Shown one piece after another: positions 62,525-64,000 of a stretch of DNA of 64,000 nt. Below the pieces are notes generated by a model. The model was not told the DNA's origin and made no database searches. It saw only the letters and a program-made list of their open reading frames with translations. The position numbers and the translations under genes are program-made. Origin of the DNA: Aureimonas sp. AU20 (GTDB taxonomy: Bacteria; Pseudomonadota; Alphaproteobacteria; Rhizobiales; Rhizobiaceae). Where the stretch lies: positions 1,612,001 to 1,676,000 of the forward strand of contig NZ_CP006367.1 in the NCBI RefSeq assembly GCF_001442755.1, given 5' to 3'. The first letter of the stretch is position 1. Each line of letters starts with the position of its first letter.

Positions 62525-63541
62525 TTATTGGCCATTGCCGGCGCGCATGTTGAAATCGTCCACGAGGCCGTTCAAGGCCTCCGTCATATTGTCCAGGTCC
62601 GCCTCGGCCGTTCCCGGATCGCCATGAGCTGTGTTGCGCCGCACCGTCTTGATCGCCGCGAGAAGGTCTGCGGCGCGCGGCCCGATATGGAACAGGACGG
62701 GCTTGTTCCCAAGAGAGGTCGTCACCGACGAGTGCGCGGACATGTAGGTGCGGGCGTCCTGAAGCGCGTCCTCCAAGGCGCGTTCGGCCTTGACGACGTC
62801 CGGGACACGGACCTTTCCGTCCCGAATGGCCTGCCGCGTCTCGTCGAAGCTCAGTCGGGCTTGGTGGATCAGGTTCAGCGCGTGCCATCGATACGCGCGC
62901 CCCTCGCGACGCTCGATCTCGACGAGTTCGAGGCGCGTGCTCGCAAGGTTCGCGGCGGCAACGACCTCGCGCATCCGGTCGGAGACATCGAGAAACCGCC
63001 CGAACAGGGGCAAGAGCCTGGGATGCAGGTCCGCACGCATCTCGTGCCAATCGTCGTCGCGGTAGGTCTCCTGCCCGAGATAATCGTCGGTCCGGTTCAG
63101 GACCGGTACAAGCGCTTCCAGCGCATCGGCATAAAGGAGCCCCAGGTCGTCGAGCGCGGGATCGTGCGGGGCCGCTCGACCTGCCGCCCTGAGGCCTGCA
63201 GCGCAGTCGCGAGAAAAACCGTTGTCGACCTCATAGGGCGCGATCTTGAAGCTGCGATGCAGGATCGGCCCGCCTTCGAAGGCCGCCGGAAAGCTTTGGC
63301 GATACCGATCGTAGTTCGCTCGCATCGCGGCATCGACGCGATTGATGCAGGTGACGAAGGCGCCAAGCTTGGTCGCAAGGTCGTCCACGTTATCAGCCGA
63401 GGGTTCGGCGCCCGACCGAGCCGCTTCCGGCAGGCCAATGTCGCGCAGCAGCGAGGGCACATCGCCGCCTTTCGCCACGAAGACGATGGCCAGGACGATC
63501 AGGGCCAGGACGATCTTAGCGACCTGTTTCAGGATGGGCAT
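62525..63541 (-). CDS. DUF3829 (YiiG-like) protein with N-terminal membrane anchor
   Basis: A 338-residue protein. One hydrophobic N-terminal segment (residues 6-24) is followed by a helical extracytoplasmic body with the DUF3829 pattern: KLGAFVTCINRVDAAMRANYDRY, ILHRSFKIAPYEVDNGF, then TLYADALEALVPVLNRTDDY-type helices and YDDDW-like acidic stretch, RWHALNLIHQARLSFDETRQ, and a C-terminal NMTEALNGLVDDFN. E. coli YiiG belongs to this family; its function is unknown. Here the anchor is a plain helix, not a lipobox. The next gene upstream, 40 nt away, is in the same direction. Start ATG 63541 has a weak ribosome site. Confidence 0.75.
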   Translation of the reverse strand: MPILKQVAKIVLALIVLAIVFVAKGGDVPSLLRDIGLPEAARSGAEPSADNVDDLATKLGAFVTCINRVDAAMRANYDRYRQSFPAAFEGGPILHRSFKIAPYEVDNGFSRDCAAGLRAAGRAAPHDPALDDLGLLYADALEALVPVLNRTDDYLGQETYRDDDWHEMRADLHPRLLPLFGRFLDVSDRMREVVAAANLASTRLELVEIERREGRAYRWHALNLIHQARLSFDETRQAIRDGKVRVPDVVKAERALEDALQDARTYMSAHSSVTTSLGNKPVLFHIGPRAADLLAAIKTVRRNTAHGDPGTAEADLDNMTEALNGLVDDFNMRAGNGQ

Positions 63542-63581
63542 GGCATGGCTCGCCGAACGGAATGCCCCGGCTGGACGCGGA

Positions 63582-64000
63582 TCAGAGATTCGCTTCGAGA
63601 ACCGTGGTGATGGCCTTCACGCGCGGGTCGAGGTCGTCCACGTTCGTGAACGGCTTCCAGTTCAGCGTCAGCACACCAGCCGAGAAGCCGACGCCCTCCT
63701 GATAGTTCGAGCTCGGCGCACTCGCCTCATCATAGGTGATGACAATTGATGTCAGTCTGTCCTTCAAAGCCTGCTTGCCGATGTCGTCAGAGGAGATGGC
63801 GGACAGAGCTCTGATCAACGGATCGATGATCGGCTTGCGCAGGTAGTCGTCGTTTGCGTAGTTTTCCGCTGAGCCGGGCAGAGCCAGACTTTTCAGGTCC
63901 AGCGTCACGGGCACGGAAAAGCCGGCAGCGTCCTGGATCGCCCGTTCGAGAGGCGGCCAGACATCTTTGGAATAGGCCGCGATGGCCCGGCGCTCGGCCA
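63582..64000 (-). CDS. Unrecognised protein, partial (N-terminus outside window)
   Basis: The frame is open from the stop at 63582 to the right edge (about 138 codons visible). The visible C-terminal part includes AAYSKDVWPPLERAIQDAAG, FSVPVTLDLKSLALPGSAEN, DDYLRKPIIDPLIRALSAI and ITYDEASAPSSNYQEGVGFS, ending TTVLEANL. GTG 63914 is inside the coding sequence, not a likely start. There is no membrane segment in the visible part. I do not recognise the family. It is followed 40 nt later by the DUF3829 gene in the same direction, so the two are probably co-transcribed and related in function. Confidence 0.6.
   Translation of the reverse strand, partial: AERRAIAAYSKDVWPPLERAIQDAAGFSVPVTLDLKSLALPGSAENYANDDYLRKPIIDPLIRALSAISSDDIGKQALKDRLTSIVITYDEASAPSSNYQEGVGFSAGVLTLNWKPFTNVDDLDPRVKAITTVLEANL

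Overview
The window is 64 kb of GC-rich, densely coding bacterial chromosome. Gene content points to an alphaproteobacterium of the order Hyphomicrobiales (Rhizobiales), plausibly Aurantimonadaceae-like: an aa3-type cytochrome oxidase subunit IV, a DUF992 protein, an Omp25/Omp31-type porin, a Zur regulator, a Rhizobium etli-type asparaginase, a tandem glycine riboswitch, CtrA-like boxes (TTAA-N7-TTAA) and a full-length pyruvate carboxylase. The family-level guess is inference. No rRNA, tRNA, CRISPR array, insertion sequence or prophage was recognised.

Layout. 1-1570 (minus): ATPase (partial) and permease of a Yeh/Opu-type osmoprotectant importer. 1865-6154: RND efflux adaptor and pump. 6149-6514: TfoX-like protein. 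6778-9321: choX and betC (choline binding and choline-O-sulfate hydrolysis). 9385-10968: promoter, tandem glycine riboswitch and a DadA-like flavoenzyme, closed by a strong terminator. 11096-16481: muramidase, otsB-otsA (trehalose), KDPG aldolase, lipoprotein hydrolase, GNAT enzyme. 16533-18884 (minus): protease inhibitor, cytosolic unknown, autotransporter-type beta-barrel. 19042-21656 (minus): 2-hydroxyacid dehydrogenase, LacI and MarR regulators. 21802-24796: creatininase-like amidohydrolase, His-rich CobW GTPase and WD40 protein, almost without gaps.

24863-33910: GNAT enzyme, ornithine/lysine decarboxylase behind a structured leader of about 390 nt, LysR regulator, L,D-transpeptidase, DUF1007 plus NicO metal transporter, glutamine-amidotransferase-like hydrolase, a ParA-like ATPase with a degenerate P-loop, RecX and a DJ-1/PfpI protein. 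34048-47750: CoxIV, DUF992, TPR lipoprotein, S21, FUSC transporter, PhnA-like membrane protein, class I aldolase, Zur, Omp25-like porin, PfkB kinase, DUF3750, asparaginase, flavoprotein. 47999-59772: glyoxalase-like protein, pyruvate carboxylase, glycosyltransferase, Tex, ureidoglycine aminohydrolase, and an orphan periplasmic sugar-binding protein beside a chemoreceptor. 59843-60710 (minus): three small stress-type proteins.

The right end looks different. An ArsR-like regulator carries an apparent one-base frameshift (about 61680). Its divergent neighbour, a DMT/EamA transporter, is cut after about 50 codons (about 62200). Beyond that point lie minus-strand genes of accessory type: a short chimeric ORF, a DUF3829/YiiG-like protein and an unrecognised protein running off the window. 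This is the best candidate for a recent rearrangement or island edge.

Themes. Osmoprotection recurs (Yeh importer, ChoX-BetC, OtsBA). Metal handling recurs (CobW, NicO-DUF1007, Zur). RNA-level control is visible at the glycine riboswitch and at the decarboxylase leader. Three candidate CtrA boxes, all intergenic, precede the beta-barrel protein, the ParA-like ATPase and the Omp25-like porin, suggesting cell-cycle control of envelope and positioning genes. All coordinates and motifs were read by eye; family names rest on recognised motifs, not on searches.
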